From positions 1-64,000 of the forward strand of contig QZDX01000006.1 in the NCBI GenBank assembly GCA_009917555.1: 64,000 nt of DNA, given 5' to 3'. Numbering within the stretch: the first letter of the stretch is position 1; each line of letters opens with the position of its first letter. Below, in pieces: positions 18,200 to 28,068 of this stretch. The notes under the pieces were generated by a model, which searched no databases, was not told the origin of the DNA, and saw nothing but the letters and a program-made list of their open reading frames with translations. This DNA is from a bacterium 1XD21-13. GTDB lineage: Bacteria; Bacillota; Clostridia; Lachnospirales; Lachnospiraceae. The translations under genes were made by a program, and so were the position numbers.

Positions 18200-19765
18200 C
18201 TAGAAAGAAAACTCCGGAACTCTCATCTGTCCATTGGAATATACGCCAAAGTTCTTCAGATTGGAGTTGTAAGCATACAGATCCTCCGGGCACTGCAGGA
18301 AGATACACGGAACCTCTTCCCATACAATGGCCTGTGCCTCAAGGTATGCTTCCTTTCGCTCATCCTGATCCGTAGAGGTACGGCCAAGCTGAAGCAGTCT
18401 GTCAACCTCCTCATTAGTGTAGAAGGACATGTTGCCGCCCTCGCCATGCTGTGAGGAGTGGAAGCTTGCGTACAGAGCATAGTCCGGGTCTCCCGTATCG
18501 GAGGACCAGCCAAGTGAGAATGCCTCCAGAGTACCTGCACATACCTCTCCAATGTAGGTAGTACGCTCCAGGGACTTAATCTCTACCTGAATACCAATGG
18601 CTGCCAGCTGAGACTGAACAATCTCCGCCGTATCCTGACGTGCCTGGCTCTCATCCGTAGTCATGACCATCTTGAATCCGTCCGGATATCCGGCCTCTTT
18701 GAGAAGCTCCTTTGCCTTCTCCACATTGTACTCATGCTTCGGAAGCTGATCGTTGTATGCCCATACCACAGAGCTCATGGGCGCCTCCGCAATAGTACCG
18801 GTTCCCTGGTAAACTACATTGTAGATAGCCTCCTTGTCAATGGCAAGATCAATTGCCTGGCGAACCTTCACATTGTCATAGGGAGCCATAGTTGTGTTAA
18901 GACCGATAAAGTTGATGGAGGAAGCCACCTCACGGAATACCTCCACGCCATCCTTGCTCTCCAGACGCTCTACATCCGATGCCTGAATATCCACAGCTAC
19001 ATCCACACCGCCTGCCTCTACCTCGATAGAACGGGTGGCAACCTCCGGAATGGTTCTCCAAATCACATTTGGAATCGTGGGAGCAGTTCCCCAGTAATCC
19101 TGGTTTGCTTCCAGAACGATACGGTCACTTGCCGCCCAGCTTACAAACTTGTAAGGTCCGGTACCCACCGGATTCTGACCTACTGCATCGCCGGCCTCGG
19201 TGTAAGCCTTCTCATTTACAATGGCCATAACAGCATGTCCGAGATGGTTCAAAATCGGGCCAAAGGGCTCGGTCATCTTCATCTCAAAGGTATAGTCATC
19301 AATAGCCTTGGAATTCTCAAAGTCAATGGTAGCTCGAATAGAGCTTGCATGGGGAGATTCCGCAATCTTGGAGAAGGAAAACTCCACATCACTTGCCTTC
19401 AGCTCCTCGCCGTTGTGGAACTTCACGCCCTGTCTCAGATGGAAAATGTAGGTACAGTCATCTACGATCTCCCAGGACTCTGCAAGACCCGGAGCAATAT
19501 CTCCATTGTCATCGCGGGTTACAAGTGTCTCAAAAATACAGCTGGCCACACGGATAGCCGGTGTGTCCGTTGTTCCGTAGGGGTCCAGTGATACCGGGTC
19601 TGCCCCCTGAGCGATTGTGAGGGTATCCTTTGCTTCTCCCTCAGATCCTGATCCTGTTTCTGCTTCTGCCGGGCCTTCCTCAGTCTTGCCCTTGCCGCCG
19701 CAGCCAACTGCTGTCAGCATGGCAAACACAAGAAGAAGTGCCAGCACGCGGTTGAACTTTTTCAT
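18200..19765 (-). CDS. oppA: Peptide ABC transporter substrate-binding lipoprotein
   Basis: A 521-residue SBP family 5 protein. The N-terminal signal peptide ends in the lipobox TAVGC (Cys22), then an acidic linker, then hallmark segments TLTIAQGADPVSLDPYG, HLRQGVKFHNGEEL, GTGPYKFVSW and AKELLKEAGYPDGF. It is anchored outside the membrane and delivers peptides to OppBCDF, encoded just upstream. Its position last among the transporter genes, after OppF, is usual for some Firmicute operons. Confidence 0.92.
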   Translation of the reverse strand: MKKFNRVLALLLVFAMLTAVGCGGKGKTEEGPAEAETGSGSEGEAKDTLTIAQGADPVSLDPYGTTDTPAIRVASCIFETLVTRDDNGDIAPGLAESWEIVDDCTYIFHLRQGVKFHNGEELKASDVEFSFSKIAESPHASSIRATIDFENSKAIDDYTFEMKMTEPFGPILNHLGHAVMAIVNEKAYTEAGDAVGQNPVGTGPYKFVSWAASDRIVLEANQDYWGTAPTIPNVIWRTIPEVATRSIEVEAGGVDVAVDIQASDVERLESKDGVEVFREVASSINFIGLNTTMAPYDNVKVRQAIDLAIDKEAIYNVVYQGTGTIAEAPMSSVVWAYNDQLPKHEYNVEKAKELLKEAGYPDGFKMVMTTDESQARQDTAEIVQSQLAAIGIQVEIKSLERTTYIGEVCAGTLEAFSLGWSSDTGDPDYALYASFHSSQHGEGGNMSFYTNEEVDRLLQLGRTSTDQDERKEAYLEAQAIVWEEVPCIFLQCPEDLYAYNSNLKNFGVYSNGQMRVPEFSF

Positions 19766-19892
19766 GTTTTTTCTCCTTTCTTAATTACAGTTCCGCATCC
19801 TTTGCAGATGCTGTTCCTGTTCCGCATTCCTGCGTTATATCAAAAAACAGCCTCCTAAGAAACTATTTTATGAACAAATGTTAATGAGCTGC

Positions 19893-20840
19893 CTAATACA
19901 AATGGCAGGCTACAAAGTGCTCCGGCTCCAGCTCCTTAAGCTCCGGCTGCTTCCGGAAGCACTCGGGCTTTGCACGAAGACAGCGGGGCGCGAAGCGGCA
20001 GCCCGGCTCCGGATTAATGGGGGAGGTAATCTCGCCCTTCAGCAAGATCCGCTCACGTCTGGCTCCCACCTTTGCCACCGGAATGGCCGACAGCAGCGCC
20101 TCCGTATAGGGATGGAACTGTTTCTCAAACAGCTTGTCAGCAGGGCACTTCTCCACCAGCGTTCCCAGATACATCACACAGATGTCGTCTGAGATATGCT
20201 TTACCACCGACATATCATGGGTGATAAAAATATAAGTCAGGCCCCGCTCCTCCTGAAGATCCTGCATCAGATTCAGGATCTGTGCCTGAATGGATACATC
20301 CAGGGCAGAAACCGGCTCGTCACAGACAATGAACTTTGGCTCCAGCGCCAGGGCCCGGGCAATACCGATACGCTGACGGCGCCCTCCGTCCAGCTCATGG
20401 GGATAGGAATCCGCAAGACGCCTGGCAAGACCCACCGTATCCATAATCTCCAGCACCTTTTCCTCCTGCTTTGCCTTGTCGCCGCCGTACATGTTATGGA
20501 TAACCATGGGCTCCATAATAATGCTCTTGACGGTCATACGCGGATTGATGGAGGAAAAGGGATCCTGAAAGATCATCTGCATATCCTTGCGGGATTCCTT
20601 CAGGTCTTCCTTCCTGATATTGGTAATATCCTTCCCCTCAAAGAAAATCTTGCCATCCGTGGTATCCAGAAGGTGAATGATACAGCGGCCCAGAGTGGAC
20701 TTTCCACAGCCGGACTCCCCGACTACTCCTAAAGTCTTTCCCTTCTCAATGGAAAAGGAAACGCCGTCTACCGCATGGAGCTGCCCCTTGGGGGTCTTAA
20801 AATATTTTTTCAGTCCTTCCACTCTCAAAAGCTCAGACAT
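19893..20840 (-). CDS. oppF: Peptide ABC transporter ATP-binding protein OppF
   Basis: A 315-residue ATPase with Walker A GESGCGKST, a signature region LDGGRRQRIGIARALAL (G-G-R-R-Q-R, where LSGGQ is usual), Walker B FIVCDEPVSALD, and the C-terminal oligopeptide/dipeptide extension with CRFAPRC. It overlaps oppD by 8 bases and follows AGGAGGAGG. It energises peptide import with OppD. Confidence 0.93.
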   Translation of the reverse strand: MSELLRVEGLKKYFKTPKGQLHAVDGVSFSIEKGKTLGVVGESGCGKSTLGRCIIHLLDTTDGKIFFEGKDITNIRKEDLKESRKDMQMIFQDPFSSINPRMTVKSIIMEPMVIHNMYGGDKAKQEEKVLEIMDTVGLARRLADSYPHELDGGRRQRIGIARALALEPKFIVCDEPVSALDVSIQAQILNLMQDLQEERGLTYIFITHDMSVVKHISDDICVMYLGTLVEKCPADKLFEKQFHPYTEALLSAIPVAKVGARRERILLKGEITSPINPEPGCRFAPRCLRAKPECFRKQPELKELEPEHFVACHLY

Positions 20841-21810
20841 GTTCCTCCTCCTTTCCTATTTGAAAGCATTTTACAAAATGTCCCGTTTCCACCTCTATCA
20901 TCTGCGGATTCTCGCTCTCACAGCGTTCACAGGCACAAGTGCAGCGGGGACAGAAGCTGCAGCCCGCAGGCAGATCCGCCGGGTCCGGCATCAGTCCCGG
21001 AATGGGGCTTAACCGCTTCACGTGGGAATCCAGATCCGGAATGGAACCAAACAGTCCCTTTGTATAGGGATGACAGGTATGGTTGTAAATCTGTTCCAGA
21101 CTTCCGTACTCCACAATCTCACCGGCGTACATGATTGCCACCTTATCACAGACCTCAGCCACAATGCCCAGATCGTGGGTGATCAGAATCATGGAGGTCT
21201 GCTTCTCCTTTTTCAGCTTCACAATCAGATCCAGAACCTGAGCCTGAATCGTAACATCAAGGGCTGTTGTGGGCTCGTCTGCCAGCAGCAGCTCCGGGTT
21301 GCAGGAAAGGGCGATGGCGATCACCACACGCTGCTTCATACCACCGGAGAACTGATGAGGATACTCCCCATAGCGCTCCCCGGGAATACCTACCAGCTCC
21401 AGCATCTCCGTAGCCTTGGTAGCCGCCTCCGCCTTGGAGCACCTTTCATGAATCCGGATACTCTCGGCAATCTGGCTTCCCACGGTCATGACCGGATTCA
21501 AAGAGGTCATAGGGTCCTGGAAAATCATGGAGATCTTCTTGCCGCGAATGGAACGCATTCTCTTCTTATTCTGCTTCAGCAGATCCTCGCCCTCGAAAAT
21601 GATTTCACCTCCGGTTACAATTCCCGGAGGGTCCGGAATCAATCCCATAATTCCAAGAGCTGTTGTTGTCTTGCCGGCACCGGTCTCTCCCACCAGCCCT
21701 AAGCTCTCACCCTTGCCCAGGGTAAGATTCAACTGATTGACTGCCTCCACAATCCGGTTATCCGCACGATATTGAATTGTGAGGTCTTTGATTTCAAGTA
21801 TATTTTCCAT
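20833..21810 (-). CDS. oppD: Peptide ABC transporter ATP-binding protein OppD
   Basis: A 325-residue ATPase with Walker A GETGAGKTT, signature FSGGMKQRVVIAIAL, Walker B LLADEPTTALD, and the C-terminal oligopeptide domain with a Cys cluster (GCSFCPRCTCACERC) that may bind an iron-sulfur cluster, as in some OppD/DppD proteins. It is translated with oppC and oppF. Confidence 0.93.
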   Translation of the reverse strand: MENILEIKDLTIQYRADNRIVEAVNQLNLTLGKGESLGLVGETGAGKTTTALGIMGLIPDPPGIVTGGEIIFEGEDLLKQNKKRMRSIRGKKISMIFQDPMTSLNPVMTVGSQIAESIRIHERCSKAEAATKATEMLELVGIPGERYGEYPHQFSGGMKQRVVIAIALSCNPELLLADEPTTALDVTIQAQVLDLIVKLKKEKQTSMILITHDLGIVAEVCDKVAIMYAGEIVEYGSLEQIYNHTCHPYTKGLFGSIPDLDSHVKRLSPIPGLMPDPADLPAGCSFCPRCTCACERCESENPQMIEVETGHFVKCFQIGKEEEHV

Positions 21811-21827
21811 TATCCGTCAACCCCTCC

Positions 21828-22706
21828 TTAATTTTTCAGACGCGGGTCAAGTGCATCTCTCAGACCGTCACCCAGCATATTCAGAGCAAAAATGGTAATC
21901 ATAATTGCCACGCCCGGGAAAATACACATATGCGGGTAATTCATGATATACTGTCTCGCAGCGGAAAGCATGGAGCCCCACTCCGGCGTCGGCGGCTGAA
22001 TTCCCAGTCCCAGGAAGCTTAGGGAGGACGCGGAAAGAATCGCGCCTGCCATGCCCAGGGTTGCCTGTACAATAATCGGAGCAATACAGTTTGGTATAAT
22101 GTGGCGCAAAATAATGCGGGAATCGGAGGCACCAATACACTGTGCCGCCTCTATGTATTCCTGGTCCTTGATGGTGAGCACAGAGGACCGCACCACACGG
22201 GCATAGCCTGGGATATCCGCAATGGCAATGGCGATTACCATATTCGCCAGTCCCGGCCCCATAGCCGCTGCCAGAGAAATTGCCATCAGCATACCCGGAA
22301 TGGACATCAGAATATCCATGGCACGCATGAGGGCATTGTCAACTCTTCCGCCATAGAAGCCCGAGATAGCTCCCAAAAGGCCGCCCACAATTATGGCAGT
22401 GATAATGGAGGAAAAGCCCACCAGCAGGGAAATCCGCGCTCCGTAAATAATACGGCTTAAAATATCACGTCCAAAGTTATCGGTTCCCAAAAGGTGCAGG
22501 GCACTGGGTCCCTCAAAGGTATGGGAGTAATCCTGCAGGTCATAGGGGTAGGGGGCCAGCACCCCTGCAAACAGGGCGCACAGGATCAGCGCCAGCAGAA
22601 GGAACAGGCCCAGCATAGCGCCTTTATTCTTGCAAAGGCGATGCCATGCGTCACGCCAGAAGCCGGTTTTTACTGTCTTTCCTGTTTCAGCATGTGCTTT
22701 CTGCAT
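21828..22706 (-). CDS. oppC: Peptide ABC transporter permease OppC
   Basis: A 292-residue permease with an N-terminal cytoplasmic stretch (residues 1-30), then six hydrophobic segments, the family motif HLLGTDNFGRDILSRIIYGARISL, and the EAA loop EAAQCIGASDSRIILRHIIPN. The gene overlaps oppB by 20 bases, with GGGAGG inside the oppB end. Confidence 0.93.
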   Translation of the reverse strand: MQKAHAETGKTVKTGFWRDAWHRLCKNKGAMLGLFLLLALILCALFAGVLAPYPYDLQDYSHTFEGPSALHLLGTDNFGRDILSRIIYGARISLLVGFSSIITAIIVGGLLGAISGFYGGRVDNALMRAMDILMSIPGMLMAISLAAAMGPGLANMVIAIAIADIPGYARVVRSSVLTIKDQEYIEAAQCIGASDSRIILRHIIPNCIAPIIVQATLGMAGAILSASSLSFLGLGIQPPTPEWGSMLSAARQYIMNYPHMCIFPGVAIMITIFALNMLGDGLRDALDPRLKN

Positions 22707-23664
22707 TTTTTGCGCCTCCCTTCTTCTTTTTGGCAGCCTTGTACTGGGACTTAATCCGCGGATCTAAGTATGCATACAGAATATCCACCAGAAGGTTCAC
22801 AAGGCTAAACGAAATTGCAAGCAAAAGTACGCCGCCCTGTACCACCGGATAGTCGCGGGTGCTGATGCTGTCTATGATATATTTTCCAAGTCCCGGAATT
22901 GCAAATACGGTCTCTATCAGAAGCGATCCACCAAGAAGTCCACCAAACTGCATACCAATGACCGTCACAACCGGAATCATGGCATTCTTCAGGGCATGGG
23001 TAATAATCACCCATTTTTCCTTCTGGCCCTTGGCCCTGGCGGTACGAATGTAATCCGCCCGGATCACCTCCAGCATACTGGAGCGAGTCATACGCATAAC
23101 TGTGGCAGAGGAGTGAAGCCCCAGGGTAAATGAGGGTAGCACCCAGTATTCCGGCCCGTAGGAGCCGGAGGCAGGAAGCCAGCCAAGCTTCACGGAGAAG
23201 ATCAACACCGCCATCAGTCCGGCCCAGAAGGTGGGCATGGATACACCCAGAAGGGAAAAGGAGGTGGCAATCCTGTCAAAAATGGAGTACTGCTTGGTAG
23301 CGGAAATAATTCCCGCGGAGACACCCACAAGCACCGAGATGGACACACTGAAGATAGCCAGCTTCACTGTGGTGGGGAAGCGGGAGGCAATCTCCTCGAA
23401 TACCGGCTTGCCCGTCATGTAGGATTCGCCCAGATCCAGCTTAAATACCACATTTCCAATGTATCTTCCCAGCTGAACCAGATACGGGTCATTCAGCCCC
23501 AGCTCCTCCGTCACCTGGGCAAGAGCCTCCGGGGTCGCGCCGTCACCCAGGATCATCCGCGCCGGATCGCCCGGTGTCAGAAAATTAATGGTGAACACGA
23601 TGATCATAACGCCTAAAAGAACCGGAATCATCATCAAAAGTCTCTTTCCAATGTATTTGGACAC
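22687..23664 (-). CDS. oppB: Peptide ABC transporter permease OppB
   Basis: A 325-residue permease with six hydrophobic segments, an N-terminal YIGKRLLMMIPVLLGVM start, the EAA loop IRTARAKGQKEKWVIITHALKNA, and a FAIPGLGKYIIDSI segment. It begins at a GTG with AAGGAG about 9 bases upstream. The C-terminus ends in a basic run. It forms the channel with OppC. Confidence 0.92.
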   Translation of the reverse strand: MSKYIGKRLLMMIPVLLGVMIIVFTINFLTPGDPARMILGDGATPEALAQVTEELGLNDPYLVQLGRYIGNVVFKLDLGESYMTGKPVFEEIASRFPTTVKLAIFSVSISVLVGVSAGIISATKQYSIFDRIATSFSLLGVSMPTFWAGLMAVLIFSVKLGWLPASGSYGPEYWVLPSFTLGLHSSATVMRMTRSSMLEVIRADYIRTARAKGQKEKWVIITHALKNAMIPVVTVIGMQFGGLLGGSLLIETVFAIPGLGKYIIDSISTRDYPVVQGGVLLLAISFSLVNLLVDILYAYLDPRIKSQYKAAKKKKGGAKNAESTC

Positions 23665-23693
23665 TTTTTTTCGCTCCTTCTTTTTTATTTTTT

Positions 23694-24917
23694 CTATTCA
23701 CACAGACCCTTTTCCCTTGCCAGCTGGAACAGGGCTGCTCTCATCTTTTCAACTGCTTCCTTCAGAGCCTGGTTATCGGAAAATACGCCGTGCACAATAC
23801 GGATATGGCCTTTTCCCTCCTCACCGTAGGGCGCCCCGGAATTGATGGATACAAGAGCATGCTCCCCAAGGTAAGAGAGCACCTCACTCTCGGTTCCAAG
23901 CCTGGACACATCCACCCAGGAAAGGAAGCCCGATTCGGAAAGCTGCATGGACACACCCGGAATGTCATGAAGGCTGTCATACACAATCCTTCTTCTCTCC
24001 TCAAAGCACTCAAAGTACTCCTCCATAAAGCTGTCATCCCTGAGGGCTGCAATGGCGCCTGCCTGGGCGGATGTATTGGTGGCCCCAACCACGGATACCG
24101 CCGTACCGTACAGCTTGTCCATAATGTGGTCATCAGCCACAAGATAGCCCACGCGAAGCCCGCTCAAGCCCATTCCCTTGGAAAAGGAAAATACGGAAAC
24201 CGTCCGCTCCCACATACCCGGCAGAGCCGCTATGGTTACCATCTCAATGCCGTCAAACACCGGCTGCTCAAAAGCCTGGTCCACAACCACAACCAGGTCA
24301 TGCTTCACCGCAAAGGCTGCCAGCTCAAGAAGCTTCTCCCTCCGGTAAACCGTTGTGGTGGGATTGTTGGGATTGGTCAGGACAATCATTTTTGTCCGGT
24401 CCGTCAGCCTCTTTTCAAAATCGGACAGCTCAAATTGATAGCCATTTTCCGCGTAAACCGGAATCCGAACCACAACGCCTCCCATAATCTCTACGTTTTG
24501 GAAGTTGTTGGGGTAGCTGGGATCTATGACCATAACCTCATCACCATCCTGAATAAAGGGCAGCATTGCAAAAAAGAGACCGGAATCAGAGCCTGGTGTG
24601 ATGATAATATTCCTGTCCGGAACCACATCCAGTCCGTTTACTTTTTTCAGCTTCTTCGCAATCTCAACCTTCAGCTCTCCACTACCAATGGGCGTGGTAT
24701 AGTGACTGGCAAATCCGCTCTGGATGGATTCCATCATGGCCTCCGCCACATGGGGCGGCATGGACGGGTCCGGGTAGAAGGGGTCCGCCCAGGACATCAG
24801 AGCCACTCCACGTTCCTTAAGCTTCACCACTGCGTCACCCACATCTGCCTTCTCTACTGAGGAAAAGAGACCTCCCTCCGCCTTTTGAAAAGCGGGAATC
24901 ATCTTTTCAGTTATCAT
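23694..24917 (-). CDS. PLP-dependent aminotransferase (class I/II)
   Basis: A 407-residue fold-type I aminotransferase. It shows HYTTPIGSGELKVEIA, the NPNNPTT motif that contacts PLP, VDQAF, and the Schiff-base lysine in FSFSKGMGLSGLRVGYL. The late RIVHG segment supplies the carboxylate-binding Arg. The start at 24917 has GGGAGAG upstream. Substrate choice is not readable; placement between a peptidase and an Opp transporter suggests transamination of amino acids released from peptides. Confidence 0.87.
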   Translation of the reverse strand: MITEKMIPAFQKAEGGLFSSVEKADVGDAVVKLKERGVALMSWADPFYPDPSMPPHVAEAMMESIQSGFASHYTTPIGSGELKVEIAKKLKKVNGLDVVPDRNIIITPGSDSGLFFAMLPFIQDGDEVMVIDPSYPNNFQNVEIMGGVVVRIPVYAENGYQFELSDFEKRLTDRTKMIVLTNPNNPTTTVYRREKLLELAAFAVKHDLVVVVDQAFEQPVFDGIEMVTIAALPGMWERTVSVFSFSKGMGLSGLRVGYLVADDHIMDKLYGTAVSVVGATNTSAQAGAIAALRDDSFMEEYFECFEERRRIVYDSLHDIPGVSMQLSESGFLSWVDVSRLGTESEVLSYLGEHALVSINSGAPYGEEGKGHIRIVHGVFSDNQALKEAVEKMRAALFQLAREKGLCE

Positions 24918-24944
24918 GTTTTCTCTCCCTTTCAATTGTATCTC

Positions 24945-26921
24945 TCAAAGCTGCTCCTTAGCCTTTGTAAGCTCTATAAGCCCAAGCCTCTCAAAGAACT
25001 CATAAAATGAAGGAAGTCCTTCCGAGCAGTCTATATCAGTCTGGCAGCTCACACAGTCCGCCACCTCTTCCATGGAACGAACACCGTCCGTCTCATAGAA
25101 AATATAATCCATGTTCGGGGCAAGCCGGGGATACTGCTTGTTGAGCTCCTCCCAAAGCTTACGCTCCTCCTCTGCCATCCCGGCAAGAACACAGCGCATG
25201 GCCACCGGTCCCTGAAAGAGCCTCCGAGGAACAACTCCCTGCCTTTTCTTTGTCTCATCCCTCCCAAGGTCTGACAGCAGGGCTTCATACAGACGCCTCT
25301 CCTGATCTAAAAGCCTCTCCACCTGCTCCCGTTCCTGCCCCTCAAAGAGAGACGCATAGCGCCCTAAAGTTGCCTCTATCACCTGCCCCAAATGCCATGC
25401 CTTCTTTGCTCTGTCCGAAGAATCACTTCTTCGAAGCTTATCAAGCCGTGTAAAAAAACGGCGGGCGGTAAAAGGCAGCAGCTCCTTAAGCATTTCCCCG
25501 GTCAGGGACCCATAGAGGTAGCAGTAGGACGCGGCTATGGCTGCCCCCCGGCGCAGGAGCTTCGGGTCCACATGCTCAGCCGAATCCGCACTGGTGTGAT
25601 AGGTCTTATCCGGCCACTGGGTCAGGGCAACTGTGGGAATATCAATGGTTGGGTCCGAAAGTATGTAGTGATCACTTCCAAACACAAAGGGCACTCTCAT
25701 GGAAGAAAACAGCGGCACAGCCACCTGGCCGCCCCCAAAGGCACATTCGCCGGAAAGTGCCTCCAAAATGGCCTCTCCCAAATCCCCTGAAAAGGAATGG
25801 GCACAGTCCGGAGTGTCCACGATAATCAGCGGGCCTGCATTTCCATTCTGCCTTCCGGCAACCATATCAATGTTAAAGCCGCCCACAATCCTCTCCAGGC
25901 GCTCCTTATGCTCCGAAAGGTAGGCGTAGGTGCCCGTAAACTCCGGAATCAGGAGAAGCCGGATGGTACGCTTTGGCCTTGGCAGAATCCCCTTCTCAAT
26001 CAGGTGATGAAGGGCGAGCATAGCCTCCATCCCGCAGGCAGCCCCGGACGCGTTGTCATTGACGCTGGAACGAGGATGGCAAAGATGTGCCGTAAGCAGA
26101 ATCTCCTCCTCACTCTCTCCGGGAATCCAAGCCTCCACATTTTCGATTGAGCCATTTTGAAAGGAAGAATCCACAACAAAGCGGGCTGTGGGATATTTTC
26201 CCTCCTCCTCAAGGGAAATGCAGATCTCGCGAAGCTTCCTTCCCATGCGGGGAGTGAGGGCAAAACCGCGAAGTGAGCCCTCCGATTCCCTGGTATAATG
26301 ATGAAAGCTCAGGTTTGCGTGAGCCTCACAAAGCTCCTCATCCTCACTCATGTTCACGCGAACCGGCTTTATCTCCGGCATGGATACAGTGAGAATCGCT
26401 GCCCCATGTTCCTCACTCACCCTTTTTATCCAGCACTCATAGCCATTTTCCACAAAGAGAAGCTTGCCTTCCAGACTGTCCGTATAGGATTCCGGATCTA
26501 CTTCGTCAGGCACGTACAGAATCGGCAGATCCTGGTCCGCGTAGTCTCCCGGCGCGCTTCTCTGAATCAGAGACATTTCCTCTTTGGAAAAGCAGGCCAT
26601 GGATTCCTTCCAGGGGAAGGTAAGCTCAAGCCACGCCTCCTTGCAGTTCCACTCACGAAAAATGCGTTGAGTAAAGCATACATTCTGAAGGTCTGCCGGA
26701 TAGCTTAAAATCCTCGCAGAAAGACCCCCGGCCTTCAAAAGCTCCCAGGAAGCCCTTGCCGCCTCCCGGTAGCCCTCTGATGCCTGAATTCTGTGGTGGC
26801 GGGCAACCTCCTTCATGATACGAAAGGCCCTTTCCTCCTGGCATTGACCGTATATTTCATTTATAATAGGGAAAATTTTGTTATCTGCCACTTTTTTCTC
26901 TGAAGGCTCCTTTTGTAACAA
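24945..26921 (-). CDS. M28-like zinc aminopeptidase with inserted domain
   Basis: A 658-residue protein. The C-terminal half has M28 zinc-ligand segments: TAHLCHPRSSVNDNASGAACG (His, Asp), EFTGTYAYL (Glu), NIDMV (Asp) and YHTSADSAEHVD (His). The N-terminal half looks like the large domain of DUF4910/M28 aminopeptidases. No signal peptide, so it is likely cytoplasmic. The frame opens at a TTG at 26921 with only a weak site; a GTG ten codons later is an alternative, so the start is unsure. It is the first gene of the peptide operon. Confidence 0.8.
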   Translation of the reverse strand: MLQKEPSEKKVADNKIFPIINEIYGQCQEERAFRIMKEVARHHRIQASEGYREAARASWELLKAGGLSARILSYPADLQNVCFTQRIFREWNCKEAWLELTFPWKESMACFSKEEMSLIQRSAPGDYADQDLPILYVPDEVDPESYTDSLEGKLLFVENGYECWIKRVSEEHGAAILTVSMPEIKPVRVNMSEDEELCEAHANLSFHHYTRESEGSLRGFALTPRMGRKLREICISLEEEGKYPTARFVVDSSFQNGSIENVEAWIPGESEEEILLTAHLCHPRSSVNDNASGAACGMEAMLALHHLIEKGILPRPKRTIRLLLIPEFTGTYAYLSEHKERLERIVGGFNIDMVAGRQNGNAGPLIIVDTPDCAHSFSGDLGEAILEALSGECAFGGGQVAVPLFSSMRVPFVFGSDHYILSDPTIDIPTVALTQWPDKTYHTSADSAEHVDPKLLRRGAAIAASYCYLYGSLTGEMLKELLPFTARRFFTRLDKLRRSDSSDRAKKAWHLGQVIEATLGRYASLFEGQEREQVERLLDQERRLYEALLSDLGRDETKKRQGVVPRRLFQGPVAMRCVLAGMAEEERKLWEELNKQYPRLAPNMDYIFYETDGVRSMEEVADCVSCQTDIDCSEGLPSFYEFFERLGLIELTKAKEQL

Positions 26922-27014
26922 CCTGTGATTTTCTTGCTCCGGAAAATGTAGAAAGCTGTTGAATTTAGCTTGTTAAAAGTATATCATAGAAACAAAGACA
27001 AAATGAAAATTGCG

Positions 27015-27029
27015 AGAATTCAGAATCCT
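27015..27029. promoter_or_regulatory. Candidate operator, CodY-like box 1
   Basis: AGAATTCAGAATCCT is centred on TTCAGAA, which matches the centre of the CodY consensus (TTCWGAA), with imperfect outer arms. It is about 95 bases upstream of the M28 peptidase start. It shares 12 of 15 positions with box 2. Binding is inferred. Confidence 0.5.
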
Positions 27030-27179
27030 TTTACACTTTAACGTGATCGCTATCTGTAAAAATTTATCATATTATTCCTAAAAATAAGCAAACTGCACAA
27101 ATGGAATTCCTGATTTTTATGGGTTTTTGCTAAAGAGCGGGCCCCTTTCCCAGGATTTCCTGTCTTTTATTGGAAATCA

Positions 27180-27194
27180 AGAATTCAGAATTCT
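27180..27194. promoter_or_regulatory. Candidate operator, CodY-like box 2
   Basis: AGAATTCAGAATTCT is a perfect palindrome around a central A, with the TTCAGAA core of the CodY consensus but different outer bases. It ends about 36 bases before the CodY-like gene, suitable for autoregulation. The rest of the 308-base gap (26922-27229) shows AT-rich stretches and no gene. Confidence 0.55.
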
Positions 27195-27229
27195 TTAACC
27201 AACCAGGTCTCTAGAAAGGAGATTGGCAG

Positions 27230-28051
27230 ATGGATACCCTTTTAGGAAAAATTCAACAGTTAAATTCCATTTTCAGCAAATCTGCAACCACACTGACGCC
27301 CTTGAGTGCTCTGTGTGACCAGCTCTGCAATATCATAGGCTGCAACATCTACGTATTCAGCCGGGAAGGCCATATTTTTGCCTATTCCATCGCCGATGCC
27401 TTTGAGTGCCCTTACACCAAGTGCTCCCTCAAGGAGGAACAGCTTCCGCCCTATTACTACGAAATTTTTCTATCCGAGGATAAGGCAGTGATTGACCAGT
27501 ATGAGCAGCTTCCTGTCTGCACCTACCAGGATGTGAAAATCTGTGAGTTTGATGACCGGTATTTTTCACTCTATCCGATATATTCTAATTTTCAAAAAAC
27601 GGCAGGCATGCTTCTGATTCGCTACGGCAACCATTTCTCCCAGATGGATAACATCCTCTGCGAATACACCAGTGCTATTATTTCCTTGGAAATGCTTCGC
27701 CAGGAGCAGACACGCATACAGCAGCAATCCCTGGAAATCGCCGCCGCAAAGCTGGCTGTCAATTCCCTGACCTTCAGTGAGCTGCGCTCCGTGTCCGCAG
27801 CACTGGAGATTTTAGGGGGTACGGAGGGTGATATCTTTCTAAACGCAGTGGCTCAGAAAAGCTATTCCACCCACTCTACCGTATCCGGCGCCCTCAAGAA
27901 GCTGGAGGCCGCCGGCGTTATCAGTACGAAATCTAAGGGGGTAAAAGGGAAATATATCAAGATCACCAACTCCCGTCTGCACGAGGAGGTCTATATGGCT
28001 GAGAAGCAGTATCGCAAGGAACGGCTGAAAGCGCGGAGAGAGAAAAAATAA
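27230..28051 (+). CDS. CodY-like GAF/winged-helix regulator
   Basis: A 273-residue protein. Residues ~1-165 form a GAF-like ligand domain typical of CodY. The C-terminal part has ALEILGGTEGDIFLNAVAQ, then STVSGALKKLEAAGVI and KGVKGKYIKITN, which closely track the CodY DNA-binding domain (GNEG, RSVIVNALRKLESAGVI, GMKGTYIKVLN). AAAGGAG lies before the ATG. It is divergent from the peptide operon and probably senses a nutrient such as a branched-chain amino acid or GTP by family analogy. It may be a paralogue dedicated to this operon. Confidence 0.85.
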   Translation: MDTLLGKIQQLNSIFSKSATTLTPLSALCDQLCNIIGCNIYVFSREGHIFAYSIADAFECPYTKCSLKEEQLPPYYYEIFLSEDKAVIDQYEQLPVCTYQDVKICEFDDRYFSLYPIYSNFQKTAGMLLIRYGNHFSQMDNILCEYTSAIISLEMLRQEQTRIQQQSLEIAAAKLAVNSLTFSELRSVSAALEILGGTEGDIFLNAVAQKSYSTHSTVSGALKKLEAAGVISTKSKGVKGKYIKITNSRLHEEVYMAEKQYRKERLKARREKK

Positions 28052-28068
28052 GCCTTAAGCTCCCTCTG

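Noticed and set aside
23790-24860. Long plus-strand frame opposite the aminotransferase (356 codons)
   Set aside because: It is antisense to a conserved enzyme; its His/Asn-rich composition is what reverse-strand reading gives.
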